A stretch of DNA of 23,372 nucleotides from Caldisericota bacterium (GCA_026390285.1 JAPLGH010000104.1:1-23372), one strand, 5' to 3'; counted from the stretch's first letter, positions 14,699 through 22,979 are shown. Notes: generated by a model not told the origin, from the sequence alone. Translations and numbers: made by a program.

Positions 14699-15033
14699 AC
14701 AAACAGGAGGGCTGCGACGGATGGGGTCGGACAGAGATCAACAACCATTTTTGCTAGTGTTCATGGCCACCTAGAGACGATCACGAGCCGGACTTGACAA
14801 GAACAGCCACCGACCTATCCTGACGATAGATAGGTTTCAGGTTCCTGTGGCAAGCACGGTGGAGACAGAACGCACCATTGTCCAGGCAGTCAGGGATGTG
14901 TTGAAGTTCGGGTTTGCAGGGTACTGAGCATCGGCGCAACGCGACAGAGGTCAGAGGTTACCATTCACACGTTGGTAGAATCCGTTGTGGCTTGCAGAGA
15001 GCGTTTCGTGCACCGCCTTCGATTGGAGGCAGC
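14699..15033 (+). promoter_or_regulatory. 335-bp non-coding leader region of the three-gene cassette, with promoter and dyad
   Basis: No convincing gene lies here. TTGACA (14794-14799), a 16-base spacer and TATCCT (14816-14821) form a promoter. An inverted repeat with arms ACCTATC (14813-14819) and GATAGGT (14829-14835) overlaps the -10 and the expected start near 14828, so it may be an operator. This leaves a leader of about 205 nt before the ATG at 15034. A 17-codon frame with an upstream AGGAGGG (14721-14774) lies before the promoter. The tandem heptamer CAGAGGT occurs twice near 14945-14958. Confidence 0.5.
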
Positions 15034-15435
15034 ATGGACCAGACGATCCTGTTCGTCTTTCCTCGGCATAGCGACTTTGGACGTCTCACAACTGCTGGCG
15101 ACGTCCGGATCACCGCGTCTGACCTTGCCAACATCCAGCGACTTCTCGAGGCTTCTCCGGACGACCTGAGCAGGGAACTCGGCTTTGTTGCTCGACGCAT
15201 TCTGACTGATGCGGCCTTCGCGGTCCGCTACGAATCACTGCTCATGGCACTGACCGACGACCGTGCGTTTGACGAGTGGGCTCTTTCCCGCCCCACACTC
15301 GAACCTGTCGAACTGGAGCATCTGCGCCTGCTATACCATCACAACGTCTTCGAACTCTACGTCCTGCTCCAGGACCTCCTATGCCCTGACAGCGCCGATC
15401 TCATGAATACCCCGTCCGAGGAGGCGCATTCATGA
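15034..15435 (+). CDS. Small helical protein of unknown family (cassette gene A, paralogue of gene C)
   Basis: I do not recognise this 133-residue family. It starts MDQTILFVF at an ATG with GGAGG upstream; a longer reading from 14914 has no ribosome site and composition unlike a protein. From about residue 28 to the end it looks wholly helical and rich in Leu, Glu, Asp and Arg, without signal peptide or membrane segment. The block SRELGFVARRI (about 46-56) aligns without gaps with QRELDFIERHI in gene C, about 16 identities over 56 positions, and both proteins share an M-x-x-T-x-L-F-x-F start. Its stop overlaps the ATG of gene B (ATGA). It may form a homo- or heteromeric helical bundle with gene C. 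Confidence 0.75.
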   Translation: MDQTILFVFPRHSDFGRLTTAGDVRITASDLANIQRLLEASPDDLSRELGFVARRILTDAAFAVRYESLLMALTDDRAFDEWALSRPTLEPVELEHLRLLYHHNVFELYVLLQDLLCPDSADLMNTPSEEAHS

Positions 15436-15902
15436 AGACGCCGATGCTCATCTGCGAGACCAGCCTGCTGCTTGACCCGCGTGATCTCGGCGGTCGACAC
15501 GACGTCCGCGTCCTCGTTCAGATCCACTGGGACAACGTCCGCGAGAGCCTGTTCCTGCGTTCTGGAACGCCAATTCGCAGCTTCGAACCCTCGCTCTGGG
15601 AGGCGTTTGTGGCAAAGGCACTGCGCCTGGCGGAACTATGGATACGCGACAGCTATGTCCATCAGGTCATGTGGTGGCCGGGTGACAACTGTCTGCCGGA
15701 GGGATGGTTCGCCATGTACTGCTTTCCGGCCGGTCCCAGACGCGTCCTCCTGGGCGTCATGCGATACCTTGGCACAGGAACCGGGGCGCTTCCGTGTGTT
15801 GGATCCACGTGCTTCTGCGAGAACCCGTGGTGGCAGCAGGGGGGAGACTACCTCAACTACCTGTTTCAGCTCGGACCGGACGGTGAACGTCGGGCCGCAT
15901 GA
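15432..15902 (+). CDS. Trp/Cys-rich protein of unknown family (cassette gene B)
   Basis: This 156-residue protein matches no family I know. It is unusually rich in aromatic residues and Cys: eight Trp (W33, W56, W70, W81, W82, W92, W133, W134) and six Cys (C8, C87, C97, C122, C127, C129). The C-terminal CVGSTCFCENPWW segment has a C-x4-C-x-C pattern that could bind metal or form disulfides. There is no signal peptide or clear membrane helix. The pattern of strands (VRVLVQIHW, RVLLGVMRYL) suggests a compact alpha/beta fold. GAGGAGG lies before its ATG, which overlaps the gene A stop. It sits between two paralogues, so its product probably works with one or both. Confidence 0.72.
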   Translation: MKTPMLICETSLLLDPRDLGGRHDVRVLVQIHWDNVRESLFLRSGTPIRSFEPSLWEAFVAKALRLAELWIRDSYVHQVMWWPGDNCLPEGWFAMYCFPAGPRRVLLGVMRYLGTGTGALPCVGSTCFCENPWWQQGGDYLNYLFQLGPDGERRAA

Positions 15903-15910
15903 GGAGACGC

Positions 15911-16264
15911 ATGTACAGGACTGCCCTATTCACGTTCGATCAGCCACTCGGCAGTGATGCGGACCAGGCGGCCCAGACTGCCGAGCGCCCTGAAACGGTG
16001 CGAGCCGTCCTCGCCGCGGGCGAGAGCGACATCCAGCGCGAACTCGACTTCATCGAGCGACACATCCGCGGCAATGCTGCTGCTGAACGAGCCTACGCCG
16101 TCTTCGTCGAACAGGTGGAGCGCCCCAGAGCCTGCGAAACGGTGCTTGGGGCATCCGGCGGCACATCTGCTGACGATCGTGCCCTGCTCCTGGACCACTA
16201 CCTCGTGGTCGCCCACCGCATAGCACAGGGCTTTCGCGACAGGGTACAGAAGCAGAGTAGCTGA
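15911..16264 (+). CDS. Small helical protein of unknown family (cassette gene C, paralogue of gene A)
   Basis: The 117-residue protein starts MYRTALFTF, the same M-x-x-T-x-L-F-x-F pattern as gene A, and the AGGAG just upstream supports the ATG at 15911. An in-frame ATG at 15899 overlaps the gene B stop and would add four residues (MRRR); it may be used for coupling but lacks its own ribosome site. The body is helical, with QRELDFIERHIRGNAA aligning with gene A. No signal peptide, membrane segment or known motif is visible. It has one Cys and a short Gly/Ser-rich break before the last helix. Two diverged copies flanking a third gene suggest an old duplication and a heteromeric complex. Confidence 0.72.
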   Translation: MYRTALFTFDQPLGSDADQAAQTAERPETVRAVLAAGESDIQRELDFIERHIRGNAAAERAYAVFVEQVERPRACETVLGASGGTSADDRALLLDHYLVVAHRIAQGFRDRVQKQSS

Positions 16265-16342
16265 AAATCGTCCGCACAATCGCCCCGTTTGCAGGATCCA
16301 AGGCTGGACGCCATGCCCCTTTTCCGCTATCATGGCAAGGAT

Positions 16343-17185
16343 ATGAAACAACTTGTCGGCCTGACAGAAATGAGTCCTGTGTTTACGCTGATCCTCATCG
16401 TAGTCGTGGGCATCCTCCTTCGTCGGCTCCATGTCCTTTCGACGCAGGATGCTGCCAGCATCCGCAAGGTCGTGTTCAATGTTTCCCTCCCCGCTCTCAC
16501 CTTCATCAGCCTGTACAGCAACCCCATCCCGATGAAGGCGCTGTGGCTCATTCCGGGTGTCATCGCCATCCAGGCCGTCGGATACCTGACCTTCAGGCTC
16601 GTCCCCGTGGGCTATCGCGAAACGGTCTTCTCGGGATTCCTTGGGAACACCGGGTTCATGGGATACCCCGTGGTGCAGGCAATCTTGGGCCAAGCCGCAC
16701 TGCCGCTTGCAGTCATCTATGAACAGACGCATTCGTTCATGGTCTTCAGCACCTGGGTGCACAAGAACGCCCGGAGCTTCATTAACCCACCGCTGGTCGC
16801 CATGCTACTTGCGCTCGTCCTCAAGCGCGTTCCTCTTCCACTGTTCTTCACCGATGCATGCAAGCTCGTCGGAAACTCCACGTCGCCGCTGGCCATGCTG
16901 TTCGTGGGGCTGACCGTTGAGATGGAATTCAACTGGCGCTCGCTTATTCCTGCCGGCATCAAGCTCGCCCTCATACCAGCAATGGCACTGGCTTTGACGC
17001 TCATCCTGCCCGTCGCGGGCGACATCCGCAGCGCATTCATCATCCAGAGCGCCATGCCAACCATGGTTGCCAGCGTGGTGTATGGTGCCGAGATCGGACT
17101 GGACGTCCAGAAGCTTTCCCGGAACGTCATCGTCTCGACCCTCCTGTTCCCGCTGACGATCCTCTTCTGGGCACGTTTCCTCTAG
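16343..17185 (+). CDS. AEC-family (auxin efflux carrier-like) membrane permease
   Basis: This is a membrane protein of about 280 residues with 9-10 hydrophobic segments in the AEC/BART layout. The N-terminal helix ends in LLRRLHVLS, followed by the family block IRKVVFNVSLPALTF, then the GFLGNTGFMGYPVVQ crossover in the middle and a second half beginning NPPLVAMLLALVL with GNSTSPLAMLFVG. AEC proteins export or import small carboxylates (malate, malonate) or amino-acid-like anions by ion gradient. The cytoplasmic loop between the two halves is short. The start is uncertain: ATGs at 16313, 16343 and 16370 are in frame; 16343 has AAGGA close by, and 16370 would remove most of the leader. Substrate unknown. 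Confidence 0.82.
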   Translation: MKQLVGLTEMSPVFTLILIVVVGILLRRLHVLSTQDAASIRKVVFNVSLPALTFISLYSNPIPMKALWLIPGVIAIQAVGYLTFRLVPVGYRETVFSGFLGNTGFMGYPVVQAILGQAALPLAVIYEQTHSFMVFSTWVHKNARSFINPPLVAMLLALVLKRVPLPLFFTDACKLVGNSTSPLAMLFVGLTVEMEFNWRSLIPAGIKLALIPAMALALTLILPVAGDIRSAFIIQSAMPTMVASVVYGAEIGLDVQKLSRNVIVSTLLFPLTILFWARFL

Positions 17186-17335
17186 GAAGAACGCGCGCAG
17201 ACAGGGAGCGTCCGGGTCCGACGCGCAGGCAGGAATCCAACCCTGCCCTTACCTGCAGTGCCCTGATGAACGGGTCTCACTGTACTCGGCCAATGTACCA
17301 CTTGGCAGTAATTGCCAGCTGACCCCAATCAACGG
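17186..17335. other. Intergenic spacer between the AEC permease and the GNAT gene
   Basis: The only structures seen are a 5-bp hairpin soon after the permease stop (17208-17224) and a TGGCA/TGCCA dyad near 17314-17327. The latter does not match sigma-54 spacing. No gene is visible. Confidence 0.4.
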
Positions 17336-17370
17336 TTGAAGCCCGGACGGCACATAGGTATACTCTATGT
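17336..17370 (+). promoter_or_regulatory. Promoter of the GNAT gene with a dyad centred on the -10
   Basis: TTGAAG (17336-17341), a 17-base spacer and TATACT (17359-17364) form a good sigma-70-type promoter. Arms ACATAG (17352-17357) and CTATGT (17365-17370) flank the -10 exactly, so a dimeric regulator bound there would cover it. The predicted start near 17371 leaves about 45 nt before the ATG at 17416. Confidence 0.7.
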
Positions 17371-17415
17371 AGGATGGTGTAGAATGCCGTCACTTAACAA
17401 TGACAGGGGGAACAC

Positions 17416-18312
17416 ATGGGAGTCACGATTCGCACAGCACGGCTGGCCGACCGCAAGCGAATCCTTGCGATCAGTTCCCAGGTATGGGAAGGTGACGACT
17501 ACGTCCCACACGTTATCGACGAATGGTTCCGCATGCGGGATTCCGAGGTTGCGGTCGCCGACCTGAACGGGTCCGTCATCGCGTTTGCGCGGACGGTCAA
17601 TCTTGCCCCCGGTTACGTGTGGATCGAGGGGATCCGCACCGACACAGCTTCACAGGGACACGGTGCCGGCAAGGCACTAACCGACTACTTCATCGAGAAG
17701 GCAGTCCGCGAGGGCGCACAGAAGATTGGTCTGTCCACATATATGGACAATCTGGCCAGCATCCATATCGTCGAGCACTACGGATTTGAGCGGAAAGCAT
17801 CGTTCATCCTTGCCGAAGCGAAGCTGGACGGCCCAGCCCGGTCCAACGCGGAGTTGTCGCCACTGGTTTCGGCAGTGCCGTTCGACGAGGCGAGGGCGTG
17901 GATTCTTGGGTCGGCTTCCAGTGCAATGAGCTGTGGATTCCTCCCTCAGGGATGGAAGTTCTGGCCGGTCGCCCGTCCCGGCGTCGTCGCTTGGCCTCCC
18001 TTCGACAAGGCCATCGGCCTTCGCAGTAGCAAGGGTTCCCTGCGCAGCCTGCTGGTCGTCTGTCATCCCGATCACGGCGAAGGCGAGGTCACGATCGATT
18101 TCGCAGACGGAAGCCCCAAGCACCTACAGGTGCTTGTCAGGCATATGCTTGCCCTCTATCCTGGAGTCAGGAACATCCAGACCATGGTCCCTGCCGGCAA
18201 CGGGATCCACACGACTCTCCTCGAGACAGTGACGGCACTCGAATTCGACGTCTGGCGTCACGGTGAACCGGACGTGTTCGTCTACGAGCGCGCGGCCGAA
18301 CAGCCTCGGTAG
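17416..18312 (+). CDS. GNAT-family N-acetyltransferase with extra C-terminal domain
   Basis: Residues 1 to about 140 form a GNAT fold: IRTARLADRKRIL at the start, a strand WIEGIRTD, the acetyl-CoA pyrophosphate loop SQGHGAGKAL (R/Q-x-x-G-x-G/A type, about 79-88), and the late motif NLASIHIVEHYGFERKA. The remaining about 150 residues form a second alpha/beta domain that may be a degenerate GNAT repeat or a substrate domain. The acceptor is unknown; such enzymes modify small amines, antibiotics or protein N-termini. The ATG at 17416 has AGGGGG upstream. It has its own promoter with a possible operator and precedes an export operon, which would fit a resistance or detoxification role, but that is inference. 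Confidence 0.85.
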   Translation: MGVTIRTARLADRKRILAISSQVWEGDDYVPHVIDEWFRMRDSEVAVADLNGSVIAFARTVNLAPGYVWIEGIRTDTASQGHGAGKALTDYFIEKAVREGAQKIGLSTYMDNLASIHIVEHYGFERKASFILAEAKLDGPARSNAELSPLVSAVPFDEARAWILGSASSAMSCGFLPQGWKFWPVARPGVVAWPPFDKAIGLRSSKGSLRSLLVVCHPDHGEGEVTIDFADGSPKHLQVLVRHMLALYPGVRNIQTMVPAGNGIHTTLLETVTALEFDVWRHGEPDVFVYERAAEQPR

Positions 18313-18380
18313 TCGACCGGGAACGCCACGACGGTGATACCTGTTCCGCCGTCTCAGCCACTCATGAGAAGGAGACCGTC

Positions 18381-19316
18381 ATGCTCGTAGAAGTGAAGGA
18401 CCTCACGAAACGCTTCGGCAAGCTGACGGCTGTGAACGACATACACTTCAGCATTCCTGCAGGCGAGGCATTCGGCCTGCTGGGACCCAACGGGGCCGGC
18501 AAGACCACGACCGTCTCCATGATGTGCGGCCTGGTAGCACCTTCCAGTGGAGACGTCGTCATCGACGGGCACAGCATCCTGCATGACCCGATGGCTGTCC
18601 ACCGCTCGATCGGTGTCGTGCCACAGGACATCGCACTGTACCCGACGCTGTCGGCCCGGGAAAACCTGACATTCTTCGCGCGCATGCAGGACGTCCCGCC
18701 GAGCATGCTTACATCTCGCGTCGACGCCGTCCTGGACATCGTCCAGCTGGCCGACCGTCAGAAGGACCACATCGAGACATACTCGGGCGGCATGAAGCGC
18801 CGCATCAACATCGCAGTTGGCCTGCTCAACCAGCCCCGGCTGCTGATCCTGGACGAGCCCACCGTGGGTGTGGACCCACAGTCACGCAACAGCATCCTGG
18901 AAACTCTGAAGGAACTCAACCGCCAGGGTATGACGCTGCTGTACACAAGTCACTACATGGAAGAGGTCGAGTTTCTGTGCACCCACATCGCTATCATCGA
19001 CCACGGCAGGGTCATTGCCGATGGCACGCAGAGAGACCTGCGGCTTCAGGCCGGCAACAAGGACATCATCAGCGTGCAGCTCGTCCGGGAGGCTGACGGC
19101 GCAGTCCGCGACCGTCTTGCGGCACTGCCGGGAGTCGACACCGTCGAACTCCGTGACAAGACGATCCGCATTGCCACGGACCAGGGCCGATCACTGCTCG
19201 CCGGTATCATCTCCGCGCTCGACGACGCAGGCTGTCCCGTTTCGACCATCGACGTGAAGGAGCCAAACCTGGAGGACCTGTTCCTCAACCTCACAGGGAC
19301 CAGCTTGAGAGATTGA
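18381..19316 (+). CDS. ABC transporter ATP-binding protein (ABC-2 / DrrA-CcmA type)
   Basis: The 311-residue ATPase has Walker A GPNGAGKT (35-42), a Q-loop in VVPQDI, signature YSGGMKRR, Walker B LLILDEPT followed by the D-loop VGVDP, and switch His in TSHYMEE. The C-terminal about 80 residues after the core resemble the DUF4162 extension of DrrA-like exporter ATPases. AAGGAG precedes the ATG at 18381. It is the first gene of a three-gene export operon: its stop is one base from the GTG of the first permease. It should energise the heterodimer made by the two permeases downstream. Confidence 0.93.
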   Translation: MLVEVKDLTKRFGKLTAVNDIHFSIPAGEAFGLLGPNGAGKTTTVSMMCGLVAPSSGDVVIDGHSILHDPMAVHRSIGVVPQDIALYPTLSARENLTFFARMQDVPPSMLTSRVDAVLDIVQLADRQKDHIETYSGGMKRRINIAVGLLNQPRLLILDEPTVGVDPQSRNSILETLKELNRQGMTLLYTSHYMEEVEFLCTHIAIIDHGRVIADGTQRDLRLQAGNKDIISVQLVREADGAVRDRLAALPGVDTVELRDKTIRIATDQGRSLLAGIISALDDAGCPVSTIDVKEPNLEDLFLNLTGTSLRD

Positions 19317-19317
19317 T

Positions 19318-20526
19318 GTGAAGTTCTGGCACATTGCAGTCAAAGACCTCAAGGTCCGCGTCCGCGACAAATCCGCATTCGTAGTCCTGCTGATCATCCC
19401 CATGGTAATGATCATCGTCCTGGGAACGGTCCTCAACTGGGCCGGCAGCTCCTTCACGGCAAACGTCACCCTCGTCGACCTCGACCACGGGGATATGGCC
19501 AGGCACCTGACGCAGGACGTCTTCGCCAGCCCACAGCTGGCGGACCTGCTCGTCGTCACGACTGTGCCCAGCGAGGCCGAGGCGCGTACACTCGTCGAAC
19601 AGGGCAAGACCGGTGCGGCTGTCATCATCCCCGCAGGATTCAGCAGCGGCGTGACCGCCGGGACCAAGGTATCCATCATCGTCCTGGGGAACCCCGACAC
19701 CCCTACCCAGGCTGGCGTCATCCGCAACATCGTGGAGTCCTTCACGGCCGAGGTCCAGCGCAGACAACTGGCTGCATCCATCGCCATCCGGGCGCTCCAG
19801 CAGTCCGGGGCCGTCCCGCCCCAGCGCATGCAGGAAGCCGTGCAGGGGGTGGTGGCAGAGGTCAGCACATCCCAGCAAACGGGCACCGTTTCGGTCGCAA
19901 CGACGACGCAGGAGGGCGTCAAGGTGCCCCGGGCACTCGACTACTACGCGGTGGGCATGGCCCTGCTGTACCTGATCTTCACTGCGAATACCGGCACCGA
20001 AGGCATGCTGGAGGAACAGCGCCAGCACACGCTGTCGCGCGTCTTGACAACACCAACCTCCCGTGCCCAGGTCCTGCTGGGTAAGCTGGTCGGCATCTTC
20101 GTCATCGCCGCCTTGCAGTTCACCATGATCATCGTCCTGACCCGGCTGCTCTACCGTGTCAACTGGGGCGCTTCGGTGCCCGCCGTCATCGTCATGGCCG
20201 CAGCAAGCGTGCTGGCCGGGGCAGGTCTCTCGACGCTGGTCACAGCCCTCGCGCGCACGCCCGAGCAGGCCAGCTCTGTCGGACCTGCCGTAGCGCTCAT
20301 CTACAGTCTCCTCGGTGGTACAATGTGGCCCGTGTACAACATGCCGGCCTGGATGAACTCCATGTCCCGACTCACGTTCACGCGGTGGTCGGTCGAAGGC
20401 TTCACCAGCCTCATGGTGAACGGCGGCGGGGTCTCGTCCATCCTCCGTCCCGTCGGTGTCTGCCTGGCCATGGCTGCCGTATTCCTGTTCATCTCCCTCA
20501 TGGTCCTGAACAGGAACTACCGGTAG
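19318..20526 (+). CDS. ABC-2 type permease, first subunit
   Basis: The 402-residue membrane protein has the ABC2_membrane_3 layout: one N-terminal helix (about 20-42), an extracytoplasmic domain of about 190 residues rich in Val, Thr and Gln, then five or six C-terminal helices including a conserved EEQRQHTLSRVLTTPTSR coupling segment before the second helix. It starts at GTG 19318, one base after the ATPase stop, without a strong ribosome site, so translation is probably coupled. It shares domain order with the next gene but only modest identity, so the pair should form an asymmetric channel. The family exports drugs, lipids or polysaccharide precursors; the cargo is unknown. Confidence 0.9.
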   Translation: MKFWHIAVKDLKVRVRDKSAFVVLLIIPMVMIIVLGTVLNWAGSSFTANVTLVDLDHGDMARHLTQDVFASPQLADLLVVTTVPSEAEARTLVEQGKTGAAVIIPAGFSSGVTAGTKVSIIVLGNPDTPTQAGVIRNIVESFTAEVQRRQLAASIAIRALQQSGAVPPQRMQEAVQGVVAEVSTSQQTGTVSVATTTQEGVKVPRALDYYAVGMALLYLIFTANTGTEGMLEEQRQHTLSRVLTTPTSRAQVLLGKLVGIFVIAALQFTMIIVLTRLLYRVNWGASVPAVIVMAAASVLAGAGLSTLVTALARTPEQASSVGPAVALIYSLLGGTMWPVYNMPAWMNSMSRLTFTRWSVEGFTSLMVNGGGVSSILRPVGVCLAMAAVFLFISLMVLNRNYR

Positions 20527-20540
20527 AAAAGGAGTCTGTC

Positions 20541-21764
20541 ATGGTCCGCAAGGCATTTGCCATTGCAGGTCTTCAGCTGCGTCTCATCACACGGGACAGA
20601 TCGTCCTTCATCTGGCTGCTGCTGGTCCCCATCATCTTCACGACCATCGTCGGCGCGGCGTTCGGGGAATACTGGTCCTCTGGTCCCACGCCCAAAGTGC
20701 CTGTGGCCTTCGTCGACCTCGACCGGTCTGCGGCAAGTGGCATATTCCAGCAAACCCTCCGCGCCGAGTCTGCTCTCGACGTCCAGACCCCGTCCGAAAC
20801 AGACGCCAGGCAGCAGCTAAAGGACCAGAAGATAGCCGTGCTCATCGTCATTCCAAAAGGGTCCGGCTCTACCGTGGAAGCCGGCTCTGGGACAACCATT
20901 GAGCTGGTGCGGTCCGCGGGGCAGTCGTCGGGCTACTTCCTTGAGCAGCTCTTGTCCAACGCAGCTACCCGTGTTTCGACGCTGGCGTACGCAGCCTCGG
21001 TCACCGCCGACCAGCTGTCGCAGTGGGTCACGCTCGATCCGGCGGGCCGTCTGACAGCATGGCGAACAGCATTCGCGAATGCGAGCACGACACTCGCTGA
21101 GGCGCCGACCGTCACGACCGACTACTCGGTCCTGGCGCGCACGCAGCCGCAGGTTCAGATTCCAGACACTGCCACTCAGAGCAGCACCGGGTTCGGCGCC
21201 ATGTTCGTCATGGCCGGCATCCTGGGAACGGCGACCGCCCTGGTGAGCGAGCGTCTTCGGAACACCCTCGCTCGTGTCATGATGACCTCGACGTCGGTCA
21301 TGGCCTTCCTCGGAGGCAAACTGATGGCCATGATGGTCGTGGGGATTGCGCAGTTCGCCCTGTTCATCCTGTGGGGCTGGCTTGTCCTCAGGGTAGACTG
21401 GGGTCGTGACCCTGTGGCGGTTGCGGCGATGGTCGTCCTCTACGTGTTCGCGGTCACCGGACTTGGTGTCCTGGTCGGGTCTCTGTGCAGGACGATGGCT
21501 CAGGCGAATGTCATCGCAACATTCGTGACGTATGGAACGTCCATGCTTGCAGGCTCATGGTGGCCTATCGAAGTGGCTCCTCCGTTCATGCAGCAGCTAG
21601 CGCGTGCGTTTCCGCAGTACTGGGCCATCAATGGGCTCAACAAGATCGTCGTGCGGGGACTGGGGTTTGCCGCTATCGCGCCCAACCTGCTCGTCCTGGG
21701 GCTTGCCGGCACCGCCTTCCTTCTTGCGGGAGCCGTGATCTACGCCCGCAAGGTGCGGTCATAG
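20541..21764 (+). CDS. ABC-2 type permease, second subunit
   Basis: The 407-residue permease has the same plan as the previous gene: N-terminal helix, a large extracytoplasmic domain (about 45-230), and a C-terminal helix block with ERLRNTLARVMMTSTS at the coupling position. AAAGGAG lies 8 bases before the ATG at 20541, and the gene is 14 bases from its upstream neighbour, so it belongs to the same operon. A longer reading from 20325 overlaps the first permease in another frame and is not supported. Its stop (21762-21764) abuts the stop of the convergent MFS gene, giving a 6-bp overlap with no room for a separate terminator. Confidence 0.9.
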   Translation: MVRKAFAIAGLQLRLITRDRSSFIWLLLVPIIFTTIVGAAFGEYWSSGPTPKVPVAFVDLDRSAASGIFQQTLRAESALDVQTPSETDARQQLKDQKIAVLIVIPKGSGSTVEAGSGTTIELVRSAGQSSGYFLEQLLSNAATRVSTLAYAASVTADQLSQWVTLDPAGRLTAWRTAFANASTTLAEAPTVTTDYSVLARTQPQVQIPDTATQSSTGFGAMFVMAGILGTATALVSERLRNTLARVMMTSTSVMAFLGGKLMAMMVVGIAQFALFILWGWLVLRVDWGRDPVAVAAMVVLYVFAVTGLGVLVGSLCRTMAQANVIATFVTYGTSMLAGSWWPIEVAPPFMQQLARAFPQYWAINGLNKIVVRGLGFAAIAPNLLVLGLAGTAFLLAGAVIYARKVRS

Positions 21765-22979
21765 AGACCCGCCGCGCGCGACATCCGGGTCTTTCAGGCG
21801 AGCGACAATCAGAGCACAGATGATGAGCAGGACCATCCCAAAAAGCAATGAAAGCGTGAAGGAGCCGTCTTTCGTGCGCATGGCGGCCATGACGTACACG
21901 TAGACAACGGCAGCCTGGCCGAAGAGCTGGATCAGCCCGTTGGATGTGCCCTCCGGTGTCGGATAGGTAATCTCCGCGGCATACTCCATCCCGACCGGGC
22001 TCAGGCTGGTGAGGAAGAACCCAAGTTCAAAGGCAGATGCCATGAGCAGCCAGACAGGCCGCGCAAAGGTAACGCCGACGAGGCCAGGGATCGCGCCCAG
22101 GACACCGATCATGAGATACTTGCGACGCTTGTGCTGTCTGTCCGAAAACACAGGAATCACGACAGCACCGATGACTCCCCCGACAAGCATGAGGGCGCCG
22201 AGCGTCCCCGCCTGCTCGGGGCTGAAGCCGCGTGGCCGGATGATGGGCTCCACCCAGGTCGACAGCCCATTGAAGAGCCCCAGCGCAACAAAGCATACAA
22301 CGAGGAACATCCAAAACATTCTGTTTGTGAGTGCGTTCTTGAGGCCGTCCAGCATGAGCGCCCGCGTCTCCTGCCCTGCCGGGCATGGCGGTGTCGGCGG
22401 CTTTTCGCGCGCCAGCAGGATGAAGAGCGTCGATGAGAAAGCAGCCAGAATACCGTATAGCAATTGAACGCGCGCGATGGACATGCTCTGGGTCAGCACA
22501 GGCGTCAAGACCATGCCGATTGCCGTCCCAACCAGCGAAGCCAGTGTCACCAGTCCGACTGCCGTGGCACGAAACTCGAGGTCAAACCACTTGGCTGGGA
22601 CGGTTGTCCAAGCATTGAGCAGAAAGGGCTGCGCGACGGCGATGCCGATGGTCGAAGCCAAGACGAGGCCGTAGCTGGCTCCCGCCAGTCCTCGCAGGAT
22701 ACCAAAAACACCCATCAAGACGGCACCGATGCTGACAGCCTTGTGAAAACCCCAGGTGTCGATCACCCACGAGACCGGAATGGATAGTGGAATGAACGCG
22801 ATCATGAACATCATCGACAGCAGCCCGATGTTGAGGTCAGTTACGTGGTAGAACGCTGCCGCCGGCCCTGTGACCGGAGAGAAGCTGATCCACAGTATCT
22901 GAATCGTCATGTTGATGAGCATGAACACCGCCAGCACAACCCAGCGGTAACCATACAGTCGAAACCTCGGCCTGTCCAT
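21759..22979 (-). CDS. Major facilitator superfamily transporter (FLVCR-like branch)
   Basis: The protein is about 406 residues with 12 predicted membrane helices and a central cytoplasmic loop carrying REKPPTPPCPAG. The opening YGYRWVVLAVFMLINMTIQILWISFSPV block is typical of MFS proteins related to the FLVCR heme/choline exporter group. The first intracellular loop has a weak MFS A motif (DTWGFHKAVSIG). The ATG at 22979 is preferred because GGAG lies 5 bases upstream; ATGs at 23000 and 23018 lack one. The substrate is not predictable from sequence. The gene is convergent with the ABC-2 operon. Confidence 0.85.
   Translation of the reverse strand: MDRPRFRLYGYRWVVLAVFMLINMTIQILWISFSPVTGPAAAFYHVTDLNIGLLSMMFMIAFIPLSIPVSWVIDTWGFHKAVSIGAVLMGVFGILRGLAGASYGLVLASTIGIAVAQPFLLNAWTTVPAKWFDLEFRATAVGLVTLASLVGTAIGMVLTPVLTQSMSIARVQLLYGILAAFSSTLFILLAREKPPTPPCPAGQETRALMLDGLKNALTNRMFWMFLVVCFVALGLFNGLSTWVEPIIRPRGFSPEQAGTLGALMLVGGVIGAVVIPVFSDRQHKRRKYLMIGVLGAIPGLVGVTFARPVWLLMASAFELGFFLTSLSPVGMEYAAEITYPTPEGTSNGLIQLFGQAAVVYVYVMAAMRTKDGSFTLSLLFGMVLLIICALIVARLKDPDVARGGSL

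Noticed and set aside
14721..14774. 17-codon frame with AGGAGGG upstream, possible leader peptide
   Set aside because: It lies upstream of the likely promoter at 14794, the ribosome-site spacing is long, and no attenuator structure follows.
14914..15033. 40-codon N-terminal extension of cassette gene A
   Set aside because: There is no ribosome site at 14914; GGAGG sits just before 15034, and the paralogue starts at the same place.
17312..17330. TGGCA...TTGCC dyad resembling a sigma-54 promoter
   Set aside because: The GG-to-GC spacing is about 2 bases too short for sigma-54, and a good sigma-70 promoter lies just downstream.
18327..18355. Weak 6-bp hairpin upstream of the ABC-2 ATPase gene
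   Set aside because: The stem is short, the loop long and there is no T-tract; likely chance.
20325..20540. 72-codon N-terminal extension of the second ABC-2 permease
   Set aside because: It overlaps the first permease in another frame, and AAAGGAG supports the ATG at 20541.
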